This document shows positions 33,532 through 33,773 of a DNA stretch of 33,773 nt, in pieces. The translations under genes were made by a program, and so were the position numbers. Source of the stretch: Bifidobacterium sp. (lineage in GTDB: Bacteria; Actinomycetota; Actinomycetes; Actinomycetales; Bifidobacteriaceae); assembly GCA_022640915.1 (NCBI GenBank), contig JALCCT010000016.1, forward strand, positions 1 to 33,773. Reading direction: 5' to 3'. The notes beneath the pieces are model-generated. The model was not told where the DNA came from and made no database searches. It saw only the letters and a program-made list of their open reading frames with translations. Numbering within the stretch: the stretch's first letter is position 1; each line of letters starts with the position of its first letter.

Positions 33532-33773
33532 CGATCCGTCGAAGGGCGCGAGCGTAGGCAAGGCCGAGGTCGGCACCGACAACCAGTCCTCCACGCCAGG
33601 GGAGACCACGACAAGGGTGGGCTCCGATCCGTATGCGTGTCTGTGGTCAAATATTTGTGTTCAGTGTTGGCACTGATTTGTGAACGCTTGCGGCGTTCAT
33701 GTTGGTCGGTGTCGGCGGGTGTCGGTGTCGTTTAGGGCATCGATGCCGTTGGGTTCCTGATAGATTCCCGAGT
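33532..33773. other. Unassigned sequence beyond the tRNA scar
   Basis: The first ~120 bp read in one plus frame as a Ser/Thr/Gly-rich fragment (GKAEVGTDNQSSTPGETTT), possibly from a surface protein, without start or end. The rest has short GTCGGTGTCG-like repeats and no gene. This is probably the edge of an integrated element that continues outside the window. Confidence 0.35.

Noticed and set aside
1..33773. CRISPR array, restriction-modification or classical toxin-antitoxin genes
   Set aside because: No regularly spaced repeats, cas genes, methylase motifs or recognised toxin pairs were seen in either strand.

Overview
The window is high-GC actinobacterial DNA. Gene families, the order of several blocks (thyA-folA, the osmC/usp neighbourhood, gpmA-phoU) and start-codon use all fit a Bifidobacterium chromosome. 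That assignment is inferred from gene content; no 16S rRNA or other species marker is present. Most genes are housekeeping or core genes. The accessory material is at the two ends and in a few decayed patches.

Layout. 1-3649: a truncated voltage-sensor protein, a DUF4236/excalibur surface protein, about 1 kb of eroded DNA and a HAD-like protein that lacks its catalytic aspartates. 3680-8841: a PspC-domain envelope module. A LuxR-type response regulator and a PspC-fused histidine kinase (minus strand) diverge from a PspC membrane protein and a second membrane protein (plus strand), with an 18-bp palindrome between them. 8842-9075: fused relics of a MerR regulator and an MFS permease. 9187-13908: a minus-strand run of a TPR + DUF4037 nucleotidyltransferase-like protein, a DUF4125 protein and a membrane-anchored alpha/beta hydrolase; this is the least understood intact block. 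14167-15852: a VOC-fold protein and an MFS exporter. 16060-18238: tRNA-Pro(CGG) and lysS.

18289-25959: UbiA/MenA-type prenyltransferase, gpmA, phoU, a SenX3-like sensor kinase in which the phospho-acceptor histidine is replaced by glutamate, a DUF2530 protein, manA and serC. 26355-28227: two secreted peptidoglycan hydrolases (CHAP and NlpC/P60). 28510-32914: a tandem universal stress protein, an OsmC-family protein, thyA, folA, a low-molecular-weight tyrosine phosphatase coupled to folA, and a YccF membrane protein. 32915-33773: a dead tyrosine-recombinase gene and a 3' half of a tRNA (probably tRNA-Met) followed by a terminator, i.e. the scar or edge of an integrative element.

Functional themes are envelope maintenance and stress (PspC circuit, CHAP and NlpC/P60 enzymes, usp, OsmC), phosphate sensing (phoU with the odd kinase), central metabolism (gpmA, manA, serC), folate/thymidylate synthesis and translation. 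Several genes (thyA, gpmA, possibly lysS and the PspC gene) have a -10-like box 6-9 nt before the ATG and no Shine-Dalgarno sequence, which suggests leaderless mRNAs.
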